Assembly (NCBI RefSeq): GCF_003600645.1
Contig: NZ_CP032482.1
Coordinates: 2,542,001 to 2,606,000, forward strand
Length of the DNA stretch: 64,000 bases
DNA from: Yersinia rochesterensis
GTDB lineage: Bacteria; Pseudomonadota; Gammaproteobacteria; Enterobacterales; Enterobacteriaceae
Direction: 5' to 3'
Shown one piece after another: positions 50,645 through 62,280 of the stretch. A program made the translations under genes and the position numbers. How positions within the stretch are numbered: position 1 is the first letter of the stretch; each line of letters opens with the position of its first letter. The notes under the pieces were generated by a model. It had not been told where the DNA came from, made no database searches, and was given only the letters and a program-made list of their open reading frames with translations.

Positions 50645-51445
50645 TTAGCGCGTTTCGCTGTGGAGTATTGACGAGTCCAGATGAAATAACCGGCAGAAGT
50701 TATCCGTAGTGGCTTGAGCCAAGGATTCAAGACTGACGCCTTTGAGAACTGCCATATACTCTGCAACATCACGGACATAGGCAGGTTGGTTCTCTTTACC
50801 ACGATGCGGAACCGGAGCCAAATACGGCGAATCGGTCTCGACCAGCAACCGGTCTAACGGCACATAGCGCGCAACATCACGCAGTTGCTCCGCATTGCGG
50901 AAAGTGAGAATACCCGAGAAAGAGATATAAAAGCCGAGGTCCAATAAGGTGGCTGCGGTCGCTTTATCTTCTGTAAAACAGTGTAAAACCCCGCCACACT
51001 CTTGCGCCTGTTCTTCACGCAAAATCGCGAGTGTGTCTTCGCGCGCATCGCGGGTATGCACAATCACTGGTTTATTTAATTTACGCCCAACCCGAATGTG
51101 TTCACGAAACGAAGCTTGTTGCAGTGTGATATTGTCTTGCTGATAAAAGTAATCCAGCCCAGTTTCCCCCATCGCCACCACATTATCTGCCGCGGCTAAA
51201 ATCTCAAGCTGCTGAAAATCATAGCCGCCATCAAGATTCAGTGGATGAACGCCACATGAAAACGCCACGTTTTCTCTCTCACCGATAAGTGCCGTCATGG
51301 CGGAGAAGCCCGGTAATGTAGTGGCTACGGCGAGCACAAAACCCACATCCCGAGCTTTCGCTTTGGCTAATACATCATCGACGCTACTGTGTAGCGTCTG
51401 GTAATCAAGGCTATCAAGATGACAGTGAGAATCTATTAACAACAT
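50645..51445 (-). CDS. ycfH: TatD-family metal-dependent hydrolase YcfH
   Basis: A 266-residue TatD-type protein (E. coli 265). Metal-binding IDSHCHLD at residues 4-11, His in CGVHPL, Glu in MGETGLDYFYQ, His in HTRDARED and Asp in VETDSPYLAPVPHRG. The family contains 3'-5' exonucleases; activity of YcfH itself is not well defined. It lies 12 bp after holB and is probably in the same operon. Confidence 0.95.
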   Translation of the reverse strand: MLLIDSHCHLDSLDYQTLHSSVDDVLAKAKARDVGFVLAVATTLPGFSAMTALIGERENVAFSCGVHPLNLDGGYDFQQLEILAAADNVVAMGETGLDYFYQQDNITLQQASFREHIRVGRKLNKPVIVHTRDAREDTLAILREEQAQECGGVLHCFTEDKATAATLLDLGFYISFSGILTFRNAEQLRDVARYVPLDRLLVETDSPYLAPVPHRGKENQPAYVRDVAEYMAVLKGVSLESLAQATTDNFCRLFHLDSSILHSETR

Positions 51446-51456
51446 ATTAAACTCAA

Positions 51457-52458
51457 TTAAAGTGATGTGGAGTAAGACCCCGCGGTCAGGGCGCTTTCCC
51501 AGTTGAGCAAAAGCTCGGTAAGTAATAACTCACGATTGACACCGACCACGGATAACAATTGATGCCGGCAATGGCCCAGCGCCTTGGCTGAATGAAGCAA
51601 TATAGGTGTCGTGGCCATCTGTGCCAATTGCTGCACCAACGGCAATTGGTCCTGATTAACCGCAAACTCACCTGCACCTTGCTGCCACTTCAAAGCATCC
51701 AGCACCAATGAAGAGAGCCATTGCAAGCGCTCTGGGGCATCTTCATGATTAAGCTGCGGTAATAGCGACAGTAAATCCGAACTGTTCAGGGCGCTGCTCA
51801 GCGCGCTACACAAGGCCGTTCTGATGGCCCAGAGTTCGGGTTGGAGCAAGCGCTCAGCCGCCAACGGTGCGCCCTCGCTTAATTTAAGTGCCGCCAGCAT
51901 CGAAATCGGTTCTGCCGGAATCTGCCGTTGCAGCCATTGTAAGCTGAGCGCGGTATCCGGGCAGGCCAGATGCCAGTAAAAGCAGCGGCTGCGTAATGTC
52001 GCTAACAAACTGGCGGGTTGATGGCAATCGAGCAGAAAATAGGTTTTCTCTGGCGGCTCTTCCAGAGTTTTGAGTAACGCATTGGCCGCCGCGTCAGTCA
52101 GTGACTCGGCATGAGGCAGCCACACAACTTTTGCCCCGCCCTGCTGAGCATGAGAATAGAGTTTTTCAATCTGTTGGCGCACCAACTCTACACCGATGCT
52201 ATTTTTGCCTTTCTCCGGGGCCAGCACATACCAGTCCGGATGATTACCCGCCAACATCAAGCGGCAACTATGGCATTCGCCACAGCTTTTCTCACCTTGC
52301 CGCTGCTGGCACATTAACCAACGGCTGATACCATAAATCAGCGCTTCCTCGCCATTCCCGGGCAAAGAATGCAGTAATAATGCATGATGACCACGCCCGG
52401 CCGTCTGCTGTCCAACCCACTGACGATAAGGCGCGGTAAGCCATGGATACCATTTCAT
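51457..52458 (-). CDS. holB: DNA polymerase III subunit delta-prime
   Basis: A 333-residue AAA+-fold clamp-loader subunit (E. coli 334). Zinc-module cysteines lie in CGECHSCRLM, and ALLKTLEEPP is the conserved sensor region; the P-loop is degenerate, as expected since delta-prime does not hydrolyse ATP. The start is ATG 52458 ([11 protein letters not shown]), overlapping the tmk stop as TAATG. An upstream ATG 9 codons earlier lies within tmk. Confidence 0.95.
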   Translation of the reverse strand: MKWYPWLTAPYRQWVGQQTAGRGHHALLLHSLPGNGEEALIYGISRWLMCQQRQGEKSCGECHSCRLMLAGNHPDWYVLAPEKGKNSIGVELVRQQIEKLYSHAQQGGAKVVWLPHAESLTDAAANALLKTLEEPPEKTYFLLDCHQPASLLATLRSRCFYWHLACPDTALSLQWLQRQIPAEPISMLAALKLSEGAPLAAERLLQPELWAIRTALCSALSSALNSSDLLSLLPQLNHEDAPERLQWLSSLVLDALKWQQGAGEFAVNQDQLPLVQQLAQMATTPILLHSAKALGHCRHQLLSVVGVNRELLLTELLLNWESALTAGSYSTSL

Positions 52459-53096
52459 TACGCTGTTTCTCGGCGAGTCAGCCATTGCTTAAGTACCCGG
52501 CTAATAGATTCACTGACTTGCTCAAGTGGTTGAGAAGCATCAATGGTCTTGATGCTTGAGTCTGCGGCAGCCAACTCAAGATAACGTGCGCGGGTGCGCT
52601 CAAAAAAGGCCAATGACTCTTGTTCAATCCTATCTAATTCACCACGAGCCCGCGCGCGCGCTAGCCCAATCACCGGTGGCAAATCGAGATACAGTGTCAG
52701 GTCTGGGCGAAATTCACCTAATACGGTGTCACGCAGAGATGTCATGAGGTTGCTATCAATCCCACGCCCACCGCCCTGATAAGCTTGCGATGACAAATCA
52801 TGGCGATCACCCACCACCCAACTGCCGCGCGCCAGCGCAGGTTTAATCACATTTTCAACCAATTGCACTCGGGCAGCATACAACATCAGCACTTCGGCTT
52901 TATCTGTCAGAACTTCGCCGTCAATACCTTGCTTTATCAAGTCACGCAGTTTTTCTGCCAGCGGCGTTCCCCCTGGCTCCCGGGTGAAGACAATATCGTT
53001 AATCCCTTGGGCATGCAGCGTAGCAACCACGGTATCTCTGGCGGTGGTTTTCCCTGCCCCTTCAAGCCCCTCAATAACGATAAATTTACTGTTCAT
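52458..53096 (-). CDS. tmk: thymidylate kinase
   Basis: A 212-residue dTMP kinase (E. coli 213). P-loop [10 protein letters not shown] at residues 8-17, DR-S motif in [19 protein letters not shown] residues in [12 protein letters not shown]. It makes dTDP for DNA synthesis. Its start overlaps mltG by 11 bp; the order mltG-tmk-holB-ycfH is conserved. Confidence 0.97.
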   Translation of the reverse strand: MNSKFIVIEGLEGAGKTTARDTVVATLHAQGINDIVFTREPGGTPLAEKLRDLIKQGIDGEVLTDKAEVLMLYAARVQLVENVIKPALARGSWVVGDRHDLSSQAYQGGGRGIDSNLMTSLRDTVLGEFRPDLTLYLDLPPVIGLARARARGELDRIEQESLAFFERTRARYLELAAADSSIKTIDASQPLEQVSESISRVLKQWLTRRETA

Positions 53097-54111
53097 TTTT
53101 ATCCTTTAGCGATTGACGATAAACCCGCACCGCTTGGTTATGGCTGGCTAAATTGGTGGTAAAAGTATGACCGCCCTTGCCGTCTGCCACAAAATAGAGA
53201 TAAGCCGTTTTAGCCGGATGAGCGGCAGCCATGAGCGATGCCAACCCCGGCATTGCAATGGGGGTCGGCGGCAAACCGGATATCACATAGGTATTATAAG
53301 GCGTTGGAGTATCTAAGTCTTTACGACTAATGTTGCCATTATAGTTATTCCCCATGCCATAAATGACGGTTGGGTCTGTTTGTAGGCGCATACCAATGCG
53401 TAACCGGTTGATAAATACCGACGCCACTTTGGTTCGTTCTTCATTGACTGCCGTTTCTTTCTCGATGATGGACGCCATAGTGACTAAGTCGCCCGGGGTT
53501 TTGTAAGGCAATGACTTATCACGCCCTTGCCAGATTTCATCGACTGTTTTTTCCATCTTCACATGGGCACGTTTGAGTAATGCCAAATCAGTGGTGCCAG
53601 CGGTATAGGAATAAGTATCCGGGTAGAGCCAGCCTTCTGGGTGTTCACTGTCATTCAACCCCAACAATAGCGCGATTTCAGCATCACTCTTCCCATCCAA
53701 TACATGCTTTATATATTTTGATTGTTGTAATTCATCCATCCAATCACGCAGCCGTTTACCTTCAATAAAGCGCACGGTAAATTGTGCTTCTTTGCCACTG
53801 GCGAGCAGTTCTAGCATGCCGCGCACCGTCATTCCGGGGGTAAACCGATAAGTCCCCGCCTTGAATTTGGCTAGCTCTGGTTCAAGCCGCAGCAACCAGG
53901 GAAACCAGCGGGTGTTTTTAATCAGGCCGTCGCGTTGCAGCAAGTTCTCCAGCGCCACTCGCCCGGTGCCAGCAGGAAGTTTGAAGAAGGTTTCTTGTTG
54001 GATAGCCAAAGGCTGATCGGCAAAATGTTGTACTCTTTGGTAACCCAACAGCAGCAATCCCAAACAGATAGCGACAAAAAGGATTAATGCTCTGGTGCTT
54101 TTTATTTTCAT
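53086..54111 (-). CDS. mltG: endolytic murein transglycosylase MltG
   Basis: A 341-residue inner-membrane lytic transglycosylase (E. coli 340). One N-terminal span (about residues 7-25), a LysM-like segment, and the catalytic domain with Glu in [13 protein letters not shown]. It cuts nascent glycan strands and is thought to set their length. It continues directly into tmk. Confidence 0.96.
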   Translation of the reverse strand: MKIKSTRALILFVAICLGLLLLGYQRVQHFADQPLAIQQETFFKLPAGTGRVALENLLQRDGLIKNTRWFPWLLRLEPELAKFKAGTYRFTPGMTVRGMLELLASGKEAQFTVRFIEGKRLRDWMDELQQSKYIKHVLDGKSDAEIALLLGLNDSEHPEGWLYPDTYSYTAGTTDLALLKRAHVKMEKTVDEIWQGRDKSLPYKTPGDLVTMASIIEKETAVNEERTKVASVFINRLRIGMRLQTDPTVIYGMGNNYNGNISRKDLDTPTPYNTYVISGLPPTPIAMPGLASLMAAAHPAKTAYLYFVADGKGGHTFTTNLASHNQAVRVYRQSLKDKNEQ

Positions 54112-54171
54112 CGGACGACCATCTTCAAATTAAAGGTATCATTGGTACGAAAATCAAAATCCCCATAAAGC

Positions 54172-54996
54172 TTATATTTCACAGCAATGAAGATTTAAGA
54201 AATCAAACAACTGACGTGAGTGATAAACCCACTCTTCGGCGCGATTTACCGGCTCGATCCTATTTACCGGGAGTAGCGGCATTAGCGCGTTACACAGGAT
54301 AACTTCATCTGCGTCTGCCAACACACTCACCGGTTGTGCCACAATCTCCACTTGCCGACCATGAGCGGACAGACAAGTGATTATTCGTTGGCGCATAATG
54401 CCATCTACACCTGACTGACACAGGTCTGGGGTAAATATTTTATCCCCTTGACGCCAGAATAAATTAGCCGCACAGCATTCCACCAGCATGCCTTCAGTGT
54501 CAAGCACCAGTGCCTCATCCGCCGTTGTCTGGTCAAGATGCGCGCGGATCAAGACTTGTTCCAGGCGATTCAAGTGTTTAACCCCGGCCAGTAAAGGATT
54601 GCGTGCTAATAATATCGGGCTAAGTGCCAAAGAAATACCCCGTTCACGCCAACTAAGATAATGAACCGGATAATCACTAAGAGAAATAATTCGCGTGGGA
54701 TGCTGACATGCTGTGCCACTGTAGCCTCGGCCACCGCTTCCCCGGCTGATAATCACCTTCAGCACACCGTCCTCAGTATGATTTGCCGCCTCAACCATTT
54801 CCTTGCTCAATGCATTCCAATTTACGACCGGCATTAATAGCCGCTCAGCCGCCTGTTGCAAACGCGATATATGCTTATCCAGCCACACAACTCGACCACC
54901 GGAGACTCTGGCGGTGGTAAAGCAGCCATCACCAAACTGCACTGAGCGGTCTGAAGCTGAAATCAAATTTTGTTCAACACCATTAATCCAGAACAT
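54172..54996 (-). CDS. pabC: 4-amino-4-deoxychorismate lyase
   Basis: A 274-residue fold IV PLP enzyme (E. coli 269). The PLP-binding Lys is in AGVKHLNRLEQVL (about residue 140), and VKVIISRGSGGRGY is the substrate-side loop. It makes p-aminobenzoate from aminodeoxychorismate for folate. It lies upstream of mltG after a 60-bp gap. Confidence 0.95.
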   Translation of the reverse strand: MFWINGVEQNLISASDRSVQFGDGCFTTARVSGGRVVWLDKHISRLQQAAERLLMPVVNWNALSKEMVEAANHTEDGVLKVIISRGSGGRGYSGTACQHPTRIISLSDYPVHYLSWRERGISLALSPILLARNPLLAGVKHLNRLEQVLIRAHLDQTTADEALVLDTEGMLVECCAANLFWRQGDKIFTPDLCQSGVDGIMRQRIITCLSAHGRQVEIVAQPVSVLADADEVILCNALMPLLPVNRIEPVNRAEEWVYHSRQLFDFLNLHCCEI

Positions 54997-55177
54997 TCAG
55001 ATTCTCTTTAAATGGGGGCGTCTTGGCTCTACATTCAATTAGGGTATAGGTATTGCCCATAAATATAAATCCTACCTGCTGACAGTATCAGATTTAAGGC
55101 CGTGGCTGTTTTCAGATTTATCTCTTATTGAGACAATTTTTATGGAAGGATGTTATAGCTGATGCTTGCTAAGCAAA

Positions 55178-55204
55178 TAAAAAACCCGGAAAACCGGGTC
55201 TTTT
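55178..55204 (-). terminator. fabF terminator
   Basis: Stem ACCCGG / CCGGGT with an AAAA loop; T runs follow on both strands (TTTTTT on the minus strand). The palindromic element lies between it and the fabF stop. Confidence 0.75.
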
Positions 55205-55210
55205 AAGGTT

Positions 55211-55345
55211 GCTGACAAACGTCTTTTATAGCCCGGAGACTGGCGGGGCGACTGTACCTATGGGCGCTCCGACGGCTTACGCACTTGTATTTGAAACCAA
55301 GAGGGACCCATTCGGCACATTTCCCCGCGAATCAACTTTGTCAGC
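55211..55345. repeat. palindromic miniature element (copy B)
   Basis: 135 bp bounded by a perfect inverted repeat GCTGACAAA / TTTGTCAGC. In reverse complement it shares the start and the internal CGTAAGCCGTCGGAGCGC block with the element at 22316-22434 (about 22 of 32 positions in that block). No coding capacity, so it would be non-autonomous. Confidence 0.6.
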
Positions 55346-55365
55346 GGTCTTTTGAACAGTGAATG

Positions 55366-56604
55366 CTATACCTTGCGGAACACCAAAGAGCCGTTAGTAC
55401 CACCGAAACCGAAGGAGTTACACAGGGTGTACTCCAAATCTGTTACTTGGCGAGAGGCACCCGGAACAAAGTCCAAATCACAACCTTCATCTGGGTTATC
55501 CAGGTTAATGGTTGCCGGAATAGCCTGATCACGCAGCGCTAATACCGTAAAGATAGACTCAACCGCGCCTGCTGCACCTAACAAGTGCCCAGTCATGGAT
55601 TTGGTGGAACTGACCATCACTTTGGTGTCTCCACCAAATACAGACTTAACTGCCTGCGTTTCGGCTTTATCGCCAGCAGGAGTTGACGTGCCGTGGGCAT
55701 TGACATAGCCGATTTGAGAGGGGGTCACACCCGCATCACGCAACGCATTCACCATTGCCAGAGCTGCACCAGAACCGTCTTCTGGTGGAGAGGTCATATG
55801 GTAAGCATCGCTGCTCATCCCAAACCCAACAACTTCAGCATAGATTTTTGCGCCACGTTTTTTCGCGTGTTCGTACTCTTCCAGCACCATCATGCCTGCG
55901 CCATCACCCAGAACGAAACCATCACGGTCTTTATCCCAAGGGCGACTGGCAGCCTGCGGATTCTCGTTGCGAGTAGACAATGCACGCGCAGCACCAAAAC
56001 CGCCGACACCCAATGGGGTACTGGCTTTTTCAGCTCCACCGGCCAGCATAACGTCAGCATCATTGTAAGCAATGATACGAGCCGCTTGCCCGATATTGTG
56101 GACGCCAGAAGTACATGCCGTAGCAATAGAAATGCTTGGCCCACGCATACCGAACATAATGGTCAGGTGGCCGGCAATCATATTAACAATGGTTGAAGGC
56201 ACGAAGAATGGGCTAATTTTACGCGGCCCGCCTTTCACCAATGAGGTGTGGTTCTCTTCAATCAGACCCAACCCACCAATACCGGAACCAATCGCGGCAC
56301 CGATACGAGGAGCATTGGCTTCTGTCACTTCAAGCCCGGAGTCTCGCATAGCTTGCATGCCAGCCGCGACACCGTACTGTATGAAGGCATCCATTTTGCG
56401 TGCATCTTTACGCGAAATGTAATCTTCACAATTAAAATCTTTTACTAAGCCAGCAAATTTCGTTGCATAGTCTGTAGTATCAAAATGGTCGATCAGGCTG
56501 ATGCCACTCTGCCCGGCAAGAACAGCGTTCCATGTGGATTCTACTGTATTACCGACAGGAGACAACATGCCCAGTCCAGTCACAACAACTCGACGCTTAG
56601 ACAC
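55366..56604 (-). CDS. fabF: beta-ketoacyl-ACP synthase II
   Basis: A 412-residue condensing enzyme (E. coli 413). Catalytic Cys in [12 protein letters not shown] (about 164), His residues in [11 protein letters not shown] and [14 protein letters not shown]. It elongates acyl-ACP, including the temperature-sensitive C16:1 to C18:1 step. It lies after acpP, separated by a strong partial terminator. Confidence 0.97.
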   Translation of the reverse strand: MSKRRVVVTGLGMLSPVGNTVESTWNAVLAGQSGISLIDHFDTTDYATKFAGLVKDFNCEDYISRKDARKMDAFIQYGVAAGMQAMRDSGLEVTEANAPRIGAAIGSGIGGLGLIEENHTSLVKGGPRKISPFFVPSTIVNMIAGHLTIMFGMRGPSISIATACTSGVHNIGQAARIIAYNDADVMLAGGAEKASTPLGVGGFGAARALSTRNENPQAASRPWDKDRDGFVLGDGAGMMVLEEYEHAKKRGAKIYAEVVGFGMSSDAYHMTSPPEDGSGAALAMVNALRDAGVTPSQIGYVNAHGTSTPAGDKAETQAVKSVFGGDTKVMVSSTKSMTGHLLGAAGAVESIFTVLALRDQAIPATINLDNPDEGCDLDFVPGASRQVTDLEYTLCNSFGFGGTNGSLVFRKV

Positions 56605-56639
56605 GGTTGTCCTCCAGGGAGGGAAAATTACACTAGGGC

Positions 56640-56671
56640 AAAAAAAACTTAGGCGGTCAAATGACCGCCTA
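56640..56671 (-). terminator. acpP terminator / mRNA end
   Basis: Perfect 11-bp stem TTAGGCGGTCA / TGACCGCCTAA with a two-base loop, followed on the minus strand by eight T. It lies 30 bp after acpP, explaining how acpP can be far more expressed than fabF. Confidence 0.92.
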
Positions 56672-56701
56672 ACTATCTATCCAAACTTAAAGCATATTCG
56701 C

Positions 56702-56938
56702 TTACTGCTGGTTAGCGTTGATAAAATCAATAGCTGCCTGAACAGTAGTGATTTTCTCTGCTTCTTCGTCTGGAATCTCAGTGTCGAATTCTTCTTCCAG
56801 AGCCATTACCAGCTCAACGGTGTCCAGAGAATCTGCGCCAAGATCTTCAACGAAAGAAGCACTGTTCTTCACTTCGTCTTCTTTAACACCCAGTTGTTCA
56901 ACGATGATTTTCTTAACGCGTTCTTCGATAGTGCTCAT
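56702..56938 (-). CDS. acpP: acyl carrier protein
   Basis: A 78-residue acidic four-helix protein, same length as E. coli AcpP. The phosphopantetheine-bearing Ser is in [10 protein letters not shown] (about S37). It carries acyl chains for fatty acid, lipid A and other syntheses. Preceded by fabG on the same strand. Confidence 0.98.
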
Positions 56939-57091
56939 ACTCTTAAATTTCCTATCAAAACTCGCTTTCGCGATGGTTTTCGTAGTGTATAAAATGTTGA
57001 AAAAGATGCAACTAAATCTCGGCTGGTCAAACCACGATTTTACGCTATTTTGCGGTTTTTACCTCAAATAACGCAAATACTTTCGTGATTT

Positions 57092-57826
57092 TTAAATCAT
57101 ATACATGCCGCCATTGACATGTAACGTTTCACCAGAGATGTAGCTGGCCTCGTCAGAGGCTAAAAATGCAACAGCGCTGGCAATTTCTTTAGCTTGCCCA
57201 AGCCGGTTAGCTGGTACTTGGGCTAAAATGCCTGCGCGTTGATCATCTGTCAACGCCGTCGTCATGTCCGTCTCAATAAAGCCAGGTGCCACAACGTTGA
57301 CAGTAATGCCACGTGAAGCAACCTCACGCGCCAAAGACTTGCTAAAACCGATCAGACCCGCTTTAGCTGCCGCGTAGTTAACCTGCCCTGCATTGCCCAT
57401 TGTCCCAACTACAGAACCGATGGTGATGATACGCCCAAACCGCTTTTTCATCATAGCGCGCATTACCGCTTTTGATAGGCGGAACACGGAAGTTAGATTG
57501 GTGTCAATAATATCTTGCCACTCTTCATCCTTCATACGCATCAGCAGGTTATCACGCGTAATACCTGCATTATTCACTAAAATGTCGACTTCGCCAAATT
57601 CCGCACGAATCGTTGCCAGTACTGACTCGATTGATGCAGGATCCACGACATTCAGCATTAAACCTTTACCTTGGTCGCCCAAGTAGGCGCTGATGGCTTC
57701 AGCGCCCTTTTCACTGGTCGCGGTACCAATAACACGGGCACCACGCTCAGCTAATAATTCTGCAATCGCACGGCCAATACCGCGGCTAGCGCCAGTGACT
57801 AGCGCAATTTTACCTTCGAAGCTCAT
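57092..57826 (-). CDS. fabG: 3-oxoacyl-ACP reductase
   Basis: A 244-residue short-chain dehydrogenase (E. coli 244). NADPH-binding TGASRGIGRA at residues 12-21; catalytic Ser in GSVVGTMG and Tyr-x3-Lys in NYAAAKAG. It reduces 3-oxoacyl-ACP to 3-hydroxyacyl-ACP. Short 14-bp gap from fabD. Confidence 0.98.
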   Translation of the reverse strand: MSFEGKIALVTGASRGIGRAIAELLAERGARVIGTATSEKGAEAISAYLGDQGKGLMLNVVDPASIESVLATIRAEFGEVDILVNNAGITRDNLLMRMKDEEWQDIIDTNLTSVFRLSKAVMRAMMKKRFGRIITIGSVVGTMGNAGQVNYAAAKAGLIGFSKSLAREVASRGITVNVVAPGFIETDMTTALTDDQRAGILAQVPANRLGQAKEIASAVAFLASDEASYISGETLHVNGGMYMI

Positions 57827-57840
57827 GTTATCCTCTTTTC

Positions 57841-58770
57841 TTAGTTTTCGAGCGCGTTGGTCAGCGTGGCAACATCGTTTACCGGTGCTGCAGCTAAAGT
57901 ATCCACGATGCGCTTAGTCAAACCAGTCAATACCTTACCCGGCCCAACCTCTAACAGCAGCTCAACGCCTTCTGACGCCATGAATTCCACACTTTCAGTC
58001 CAACGTACCGGATTATATAACTGACGCACCAGCGCGCTACGAATAGCCTCTGGCGACACTTCAGCTTTCACATCGACGTTGTTCACCACCGGGAATAACG
58101 GTGCCTGGAACTCAATTTCTTCCAGTGCGACGGCCAATCTATCTGCCGCAGGTTTCATCAACGCACAATGGGATGGCACGCTGACTGGCAGAGGCAAGGC
58201 GCGTTTCGCACCGGCTGCTTTACAAGCCGCACCTGCGCGCTCTACCGCATCTTTATTACCGGCAATAACGACCTGTCCCGGTGAGTTAAAGTTGACTGGC
58301 GAGACAACCTGCCCAAGTGCTGATTCTTCGCACGCTTTGGCGATGGATTCATTATCCAAACCAATAATCGCGTACATGGCACCGGTGCCTTCCGGTACCG
58401 CTTCCTGCATCAGTTTACCGCGTAATTCAACCAGACGAACCGCCTGTTTGAAATCCAGCACGCCAGCACACACCAGAGCTGAGTATTCACCCAAGCTATG
58501 GCCCGCCATCATCGCCGGCAGTTTGCCGCCTTGATGCTGCCAAACACGCCAGATAGCAACAGATGCCGTCAGCAATGCCGGTTGCGTCTGCCAGGTTTTA
58601 TTCAATTCTTCAGCCGGGCCTTGTTGTACCAACTGCCAGAGATCGTAACCCAGAACTGAAGATGCTTCACTGAAAGTCTCTTCAACTATCGGAAATTGTG
58701 CGGCCAAATCGGCCAGCATACCAAGAGATTGAGATCCCTGGCCTGGAAAAACACAAGCAAATTTCGACAT
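57841..58770 (-). CDS. fabD: malonyl-CoA:ACP transacylase
   Basis: A 309-residue acyltransferase (E. coli 309). Active-site Ser in GHSLGEYSAL (about S92), GQGSQ near residue 10, catalytic His in SVPSHCALM. It loads malonyl groups onto ACP. Three 19-bp-spaced repeats precede its ribosome site. Confidence 0.98.
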   Translation of the reverse strand: MSKFACVFPGQGSQSLGMLADLAAQFPIVEETFSEASSVLGYDLWQLVQQGPAEELNKTWQTQPALLTASVAIWRVWQHQGGKLPAMMAGHSLGEYSALVCAGVLDFKQAVRLVELRGKLMQEAVPEGTGAMYAIIGLDNESIAKACEESALGQVVSPVNFNSPGQVVIAGNKDAVERAGAACKAAGAKRALPLPVSVPSHCALMKPAADRLAVALEEIEFQAPLFPVVNNVDVKAEVSPEAIRSALVRQLYNPVRWTESVEFMASEGVELLLEVGPGKVLTGLTKRIVDTLAAAPVNDVATLTNALEN

Positions 58771-58778
58771 TTTACTTT

Positions 58779-58830
58779 CCTGTTAAATCAAAAAGGCCCT
58801 GTTAAATCAAAGAAACCCTGTTAAATCAAA
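58779..58830. repeat. three 14-bp repeats at 19-bp intervals between fabH and fabD
   Basis: CCTGTTAAATCAAA occurs at 58779-58792, 58798-58811 and 58817-58830. The last copy includes the fabH stop codon. The unit behaves as a short tandem duplication in the intercistronic gap. Confidence 0.9.
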
Positions 58831-59779
58831 AGCGAACCAGCGCCGAGCCCCAGGTAAAGCCGCCGCCAAACGCTTCCAGCAGCACTAACTGCCCACGTTG
58901 AATACGCCCATCTCGCACGGCTTCGTCAAGTGCCGCCGGTACAGATGCTGCAGAAGTGTTGCCATGACGATCGAGCGTGATGACCACTTTCTCCATCCCC
59001 ATGCCTAATTTTTTAGCCGTTGCGCTAATAATCCGCAGGTTAGCCTGATGCGGCACCAGCCAATCCAGCGCTGAACGATCCAGATTATTGGCCTGCAAGG
59101 TCTCGTCCACAATGTGAGCAAGTTCAGTCACCGCAACTTTGAAAACCTCATTACCGGCCATCGTGACATAGGCTGGCTGGTCTTGCTGCTGGCGATCCTG
59201 ATACGGCAATGCCAGCAATTCCCCATACTTACCATCTGCATGCAAATGGGTAGAGAGAATGCCAGGTTGTTCGGATGCACCTAATACAACGGCACCCGCA
59301 CCATCACCAAACAGAATAATCGTGCCACGATCTTCAGGATTCAGTGCTCGCGACAGTACGTCTGAACCAATGACGATAGCATGTTTGACAGCACCACTTT
59401 TCACGTACTGATCAGCAACACTAAGTGCATAGGTAAAACCAGCACAGGCGGCAGCCAAATCAAAAGAGGCCGCATCTTTGATGCCCAACATTTGCTGCAC
59501 CTGACAGGCCGAGCTTGGGAAAGCATGGCTTGAAGAGGTGGTGGCAACGATAATCAGCCCGATATCGTCTTTAGCAATACCGGCCATCTCCAGTGCTTGT
59601 TCAGCCGCCTGGAAACCCATTGTCGCCACAGTTTCATCAAGGCCAGCAATACGCCGTTCACGAATACCTGTCCGAGTGACAATCCACTCGTCCGACGTAT
59701 CCACCATTTTTTCTAAATCAGCATTACTGCGCACTTGTACGGGCAGATAACTCCCCGTACCGAGAATCTTAGTATACAT
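58826..59779 (-). CDS. fabH: beta-ketoacyl-ACP synthase III
   Basis: A 317-residue initiating condensing enzyme (E. coli 317). Catalytic Cys in [13 protein letters not shown] (about 112), His in VPHQANLRI and Asn in [10 protein letters not shown]. It condenses acetyl-CoA with malonyl-ACP. Starts 7 bp after plsX. Confidence 0.98.
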   Translation of the reverse strand: MYTKILGTGSYLPVQVRSNADLEKMVDTSDEWIVTRTGIRERRIAGLDETVATMGFQAAEQALEMAGIAKDDIGLIIVATTSSSHAFPSSACQVQQMLGIKDAASFDLAAACAGFTYALSVADQYVKSGAVKHAIVIGSDVLSRALNPEDRGTIILFGDGAGAVVLGASEQPGILSTHLHADGKYGELLALPYQDRQQQDQPAYVTMAGNEVFKVAVTELAHIVDETLQANNLDRSALDWLVPHQANLRIISATAKKLGMGMEKVVITLDRHGNTSAASVPAALDEAVRDGRIQRGQLVLLEAFGGGFTWGSALVRF

Positions 59780-59785
59780 GTACGA

Positions 59786-60820
59786 TCAGTCACTCTTGGG
59801 TAAAACCGCTTCAAGGCGCGCTGCAATCCGTTGTGGGACTTGCCGCTGCACCGCCTGCACAGCCTGTTCGATAGCCACTGCGAATGCACGTTGATTCGCA
59901 GCGCCATGGCTCTTGATTACGATGCCCCGTAATCCTAACAGACATGCGCCATTATACTGGTCGGGGTTCAAATGACCGAACCGCTTAGCCACACGTTTTT
60001 GTAGCCAACGGCCAATAAATTTAAGCCACCAGGACTGTTTTTTGCCGTCGCCCGATGATTTGAGCAATGACAAGAACATTCTTATCACACCTTCCATGGT
60101 CTTTAGAGTGACGTTACCCACGAAGCCGTCACAAACCATCACATCAGTCTTGCCTGTCAGCAAATCATTGCCTTCAAGATAACCAATATAGTTGATCGCC
60201 GGTGTATTTTTTAATACTGCGGCGGCTTCGCGGATATTATCTAACCCCTTGCTCTCTTCTTCGCCAATATTGAGCAAAGCAACACGTGGGGTTTTTATGC
60301 CAACAACTTCTTCTGCCATCACCGAACCCATGACAGCAAATTGCACCAGCATCGTGCTATCACATTCAACATTGGCCCCTAAATCCAGTACCACAGTCTT
60401 GCTGCGCTGCTGATTGGGGATAACTGTCATCAATGCCGGGCGCTCTATTCCATCCAATGGCTTAATAAGCATCTTCGCCAACCCCATCAATGCTCCTGTA
60501 TTCCCTGCACTCACACAGGCTGCTGCATCACCGTTTTTGACCAACTCCAGAGCTATACGCATGGAGGTACCACGGCTGGCACGAATAGCTTGTGAGGGTT
60601 TAGCATCGCTGGCAATAACATGCTCAGCGGAGATTACCTGTAACCTCTCCAGCAACAAAGGATCGGCATTAACAAGTAACGGAGTGATGGCGTCGGGATT
60701 CCCGATCAGCAGGAGTTTTAGCTTTGGATTAGAGGCCAGTGCCTGCAATGAAGCAGGCACTGTGACGTGGGGACCGAAATCCCCACCCATTGCATCTAAC
60801 GCTAGGGTTAGACAAGTCAA
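59786..60820 (-). CDS. plsX: phosphate acyltransferase PlsX
   Basis: A 344-residue enzyme making acyl-phosphate from acyl-ACP for phospholipid synthesis. Conserved [12 protein letters not shown] near the start, [17 protein letters not shown] and [13 protein letters not shown]. Slightly shorter than E. coli PlsX (356) at the C-terminus. It follows rpmF in the conserved yceD-rpmF-plsX order. Confidence 0.97.
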   Translation of the reverse strand: MTCLTLALDAMGGDFGPHVTVPASLQALASNPKLKLLLIGNPDAITPLLVNADPLLLERLQVISAEHVIASDAKPSQAIRASRGTSMRIALELVKNGDAAACVSAGNTGALMGLAKMLIKPLDGIERPALMTVIPNQQRSKTVVLDLGANVECDSTMLVQFAVMGSVMAEEVVGIKTPRVALLNIGEEESKGLDNIREAAAVLKNTPAINYIGYLEGNDLLTGKTDVMVCDGFVGNVTLKTMEGVIRMFLSLLKSSGDGKKQSWWLKFIGRWLQKRVAKRFGHLNPDQYNGACLLGLRGIVIKSHGAANQRAFAVAIEQAVQAVQRQVPQRIAARLEAVLPKSD

Positions 60821-60853
60821 GGTATCGCCTTGCTAAAGATTAGCAAGTACTAC

Positions 60854-61557
<704 letters not shown>

Positions 61558-61698
61558 AGGGCGCGCATATTAACTTTGTAACGACATAGAGTCAAAGAAA
61601 AAGGCCGTTTTACTGCACCTTTCACCAATATTCGCTTCCGAAGCGGAAGACAGTTTAAAATGTCTGATTCAATTACGCCACGGTTTATGGAAAATATT

Positions 61699-62280
61699 AT
61701 GCCGCAATTAGTCCTTGCTTCAACCTCGTCATACCGCCGCGCATTACTGGAAAAGCTGCAATTGCCTTTTATCACTGCCGCGCCAGAAACCGATGAAACC
61801 CCGTTGCCCACCGAAACCGCGAGCGCATTGGTGCAGCGTTTGGCACAAGCGAAGGCCCAAGCACTGGCTGCGCATTACCCACAACACTTGATAATAGGTT
61901 CTGATCAAGTGTGTGTTATCAACAGGGGCATCATCGGCAAACCCCATAATCATGCCAATGCCGTCAAACAATTACACCAAGCCAGCGGGCAATGTGTCAC
62001 TTTTTATACCGGACTGGCGCTGCTAAACACCGCAACTAATAGCCATAGTTGTCTTTGTGAAACGTTTGATGTTTATTTCCGCACCTTGAATAGTGCAGAA
62101 ATTGAAGGTTATTTAGTGCGGGAAAAACCGTGGAATTGCGCGGGAAGTTTTAAAAGTGAAGGGTTGGGTATCACCTTATTTGATAAATTATCAGGCCGAG
62201 ATCCAAATACCCTCATCGGCCTGCCGTTAATCGCCCTCACCCAAATGTTAATTGAGCAAGGGGTAAATCCATTACTTTAG
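61699..62280 (+). CDS. yceF: Maf-family nucleotide pyrophosphatase YceF
   Basis: A 193-residue Maf protein (E. coli YceF 194), a 7-methyl-GTP pyrophosphatase that sanitises modified nucleotides. Active-site [14 protein letters not shown] at residues 7-20, [17 protein letters not shown] and [11 protein letters not shown] are present. I use ATG 61699 ([10 protein letters not shown]); the upstream in-frame ATG 61660 adds 13 unconserved residues. Confidence 0.95.
   Translation: MPQLVLASTSSYRRALLEKLQLPFITAAPETDETPLPTETASALVQRLAQAKAQALAAHYPQHLIIGSDQVCVINRGIIGKPHNHANAVKQLHQASGQCVTFYTGLALLNTATNSHSCLCETFDVYFRTLNSAEIEGYLVREKPWNCAGSFKSEGLGITLFDKLSGRDPNTLIGLPLIALTQMLIEQGVNPLL

Larger units (their letters stand above)
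54997..55365. other. intergenic region between fabF and pabC
   Basis: 369 bp. From the right: a palindromic element (55211-55345) immediately after the fabF stop, then the fabF terminator (55181-55204), then the pabC upstream region (54997-55170) in which no clear promoter or gene can be picked out. Confidence 0.6.
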
